IMG/VR virus record: IMGVR_UViG_3300042564_001545
Coordinates: 1-41,261 of that record
Strand: one strand, 5' to 3'
Origin: a virus
Length of the DNA: 41,261 bases
Part shown: in pieces, positions 40,470 through 41,261 of the stretch
Layout of the letters: every line of letters begins with the position of its first letter
How positions within the stretch are numbered: position 1 is the stretch's first letter
Translations under genes and position numbers: made by a program
The notes under the pieces: model-generated
Database searches by the model: none
What the model saw: only the letters and a program-made list of their open reading frames with translations
What the model was told of the DNA's origin: nothing

Positions 40470-40717
40470 TCGTCTTCCCCGTCTTGGAAGTGCGCGGCGA
40501 TTTCGTGGCAATCCACTTCGCCCAGTGCGCAATTGAGCAAGTCAGAGAACAGCCCCCACTGCGGCGGCAAATCCTCCAGCATGTTGTTAAGCGTGTCCTT
40601 AATGTGCGCGGCGCAGATGGTCTGCCCTTCTTCAATCTCTTGCTGGAAATAATCGCCCAGCCACAGATTCACCAGCCACGTTTCTTTGTTCTTCCAGCCG
40701 TTATAGGTCGTCGTCAT
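40466..40717 (-). CDS. DUF7249-like early protein
   Basis: 83 aa from the ATG at 40717 (GAGGAG, 8-base spacing). Starts TTYNGWKNKETWLVNLWLGD, the recognisable NGWxNxETWxVxLW motif of DUF7249 proteins found in phages. The rest is acidic (EIEEGQTICAAH, DCHEIAAHFQDGEDE). Function unknown; acidic early proteins often bind host factors. Confidence 0.7.
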   Translation of the reverse strand: MTTTYNGWKNKETWLVNLWLGDYFQQEIEEGQTICAAHIKDTLNNMLEDLPPQWGLFSDLLNCALGEVDCHEIAAHFQDGEDE

Positions 40718-40731
40718 TGGTCTTGCTCCTC

Positions 40732-40980
40732 TCACACTGCCCAGAAAATTTTAAGGTTGGCGACTACTCCGGGAAAGTAGTTGCGCTGCAAAAATGCCTC
40801 GGCAGCGTCTAGCGCGGCGGCTTGAACGTGCGTCCGCTCAAACGACACAAGTTCGTCTAGCTGATCTTGCTGATAGCACAGCGTCGCGGCTTCAAGCGCG
40901 GCATCACAGGCGGCGAAATCAGGGGTTCCCGACAGCAAAGCGCGAAAAGCGGAATCGGTCACGTGGTCAAAGGTGGTCAT
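40732..40980 (-). CDS. First gene of the early operon, hypothetical
   Basis: 82 aa with GAGGAG eight bases before the ATG. MTTFDHVTDSAFRALLSGTPDFAACDAALEAATLCY and a helical C-terminus ending NLKIFWAV; acidic overall. As the first gene behind the strong right-end promoter it should be made earliest and most. No family recognised. Confidence 0.65.
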   Translation of the reverse strand: MTTFDHVTDSAFRALLSGTPDFAACDAALEAATLCYQQDQLDELVSFERTHVQAAALDAAEAFLQRNYFPGVVANLKIFWAV

Positions 40981-40981
40981 T

Positions 40982-41000
40982 GGTCTTGCTCCTCTTGGTC
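40982..41000 (-). repeat. Duplicated ribosome-binding leader
   Basis: GAGGAGCAAGACCAATGAC occurs in front of both the first (40980) and second (40717) early genes. A related pair of leaders precedes the starts at 40081 and 40302. Repeated leaders suggest that early genes spread by duplication or recombination at their junctions. Confidence 0.6.
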
Positions 41001-41014
41001 TAGCAGATGGGTCC

Positions 41015-41042
41015 AGTTTAGCTCTTGCTCTTGTATTGTCAA
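41015..41042 (-). promoter_or_regulatory. Strong predicted early promoter
   Basis: On the minus strand, consensus -35 TTGACA (41042-41037), 16-bp spacer and -10 TAAACT (41020-41015), with transcription beginning near 41008 ahead of the first early gene. It is the best sigma70 match I found in the window. A 22-bp tandem duplication lies just upstream. Confidence 0.65.
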
Positions 41043-41053
41043 GCTAGATTCTT

Positions 41054-41097
41054 GCTCTTGTCTTGCTCTTGCTTTGCTCTTGTCTTGCTCTTGCTTT
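41054..41097 (-). repeat. 22-bp tandem duplication upstream of the early promoter
   Basis: Two exact 22-base units (41054-41075 and 41076-41097) made of CTTG and CTCTTG words (purine-rich on the minus strand, AAGAGCAAGAC). They end 12 bases before the -35, at two-helical-turn phasing, the position of an activator site or UP-like element. Similar AGCAAGAC words appear in the early gene leaders. Confidence 0.7.
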
Positions 41098-41127
41098 GGT
41101 ATTGAATTGGTCTGGTTTTGGGCGGCA

Positions 41128-41261
41128 GGCCGCAGGCAGGCCGCAGGCAGGCCGCAGGCAGGCCGCAGGCAGGCCGCAGGCAGGCCGCAGGCAGGCCGCA
41201 GGCAGGCCGCAGGCAGGCCGCAGGCAGGCCGCAGGCAGGCCGCAGGCAGGCCGCAGGCAGG
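41128..41261. repeat. Terminal 11-bp tandem array (right)
   Basis: Twelve perfect copies of GGCCGCAGGCA plus two bases, in the same orientation as the left array. The last unit is cut after GG, so the two contig ends are not in phase if simply joined, and true copy number cannot be known from this sequence. Confidence 0.95.

Noticed and set aside
28289-41261. Lysogeny module
   Set aside because: I looked for an integrase, excisionase and CI-like repressor; only very small HTH proteins are present, which is not enough to call the phage temperate.

Overview
This window looks like an essentially complete genome of a short-tailed (podovirus-type) double-stranded DNA phage. It carries a large terminase, a P22-type portal, a scaffold, an SU10/DUF5309-type major capsid protein, a P22 gp10-like tail nozzle and very large internal-virion (ejection) proteins, one with a lytic transglycosylase domain. 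There is no tail tube, sheath or tape-measure gene. A GH19 endolysin, a lipobox protein and several Sec-exported proteins suggest a Gram-negative, probably proteobacterial, host, but the host cannot be named from sequence alone. I see no integrase, CI-like repressor, tRNA, CRISPR array or T7-like RNA polymerase, so a lytic phage using host RNA polymerase is the simplest reading.

Layout. (1) Both ends are arrays of a perfect 11-bp tandem repeat (GGCCGCAGGCA), at 1-121 and 41128-41261. (2) A leftward cassette (207-2357) encodes a MoxR/CobS-like AAA+ ATPase and a VWA-like partner. It ends in an intrinsic terminator at 151-177, is bounded by a direct repeat, and differs in base composition from the rest. 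(3) A mostly non-coding, repeat-rich region (2358-4119) holds a promoter with an overlapping operator-like inverted repeat, two diverged copies of a hairpin element with compensatory base changes, tandem repeats, an AGTCAGG iteron-like cluster, AT-rich inverted repeats and one HNH endonuclease gene. (4) A rightward packaging/virion/lysis operon (4120-28292) is tightly packed with many ATGA start-stop overlaps. It includes a DUF2829 protein of the anti-Thoeris Tad2 family just before the terminase. (5) A leftward early/replication operon (40980 to 28289) starts at a strong host-type promoter at 41015-41042. It runs through many small early proteins to a SNF2 helicase, a Cas4-like 4-Cys exonuclease, a candidate single-strand binding protein, a family A DNA polymerase, a RuvC-like resolvase and a prim-pol/helicase fusion.

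How it fits together. The early operon supplies host-takeover proteins and a self-contained replisome that starts DNA with its own prim-pol/helicase and ends in Holliday-junction resolution. The rightward operon packages DNA into a P22/SU10-like head, builds the nozzle and fibres, and lyses the cell. If the contig is joined end to end, the terminator of the AAA/VWA cassette, the 11-bp array and the early promoter become consecutive and co-oriented. The array may therefore be an internal repeat where assembly broke, or a real genome terminus.

The most unusual signals are the duplicated hairpin element (2526-2695 and 3937-4088), the repeat system shared between the termini and the 2966-3065 array, the iteron-like cluster at 3069-3203, the AAA/VWA cassette with its flanking repeats, and the candidate Tad2.
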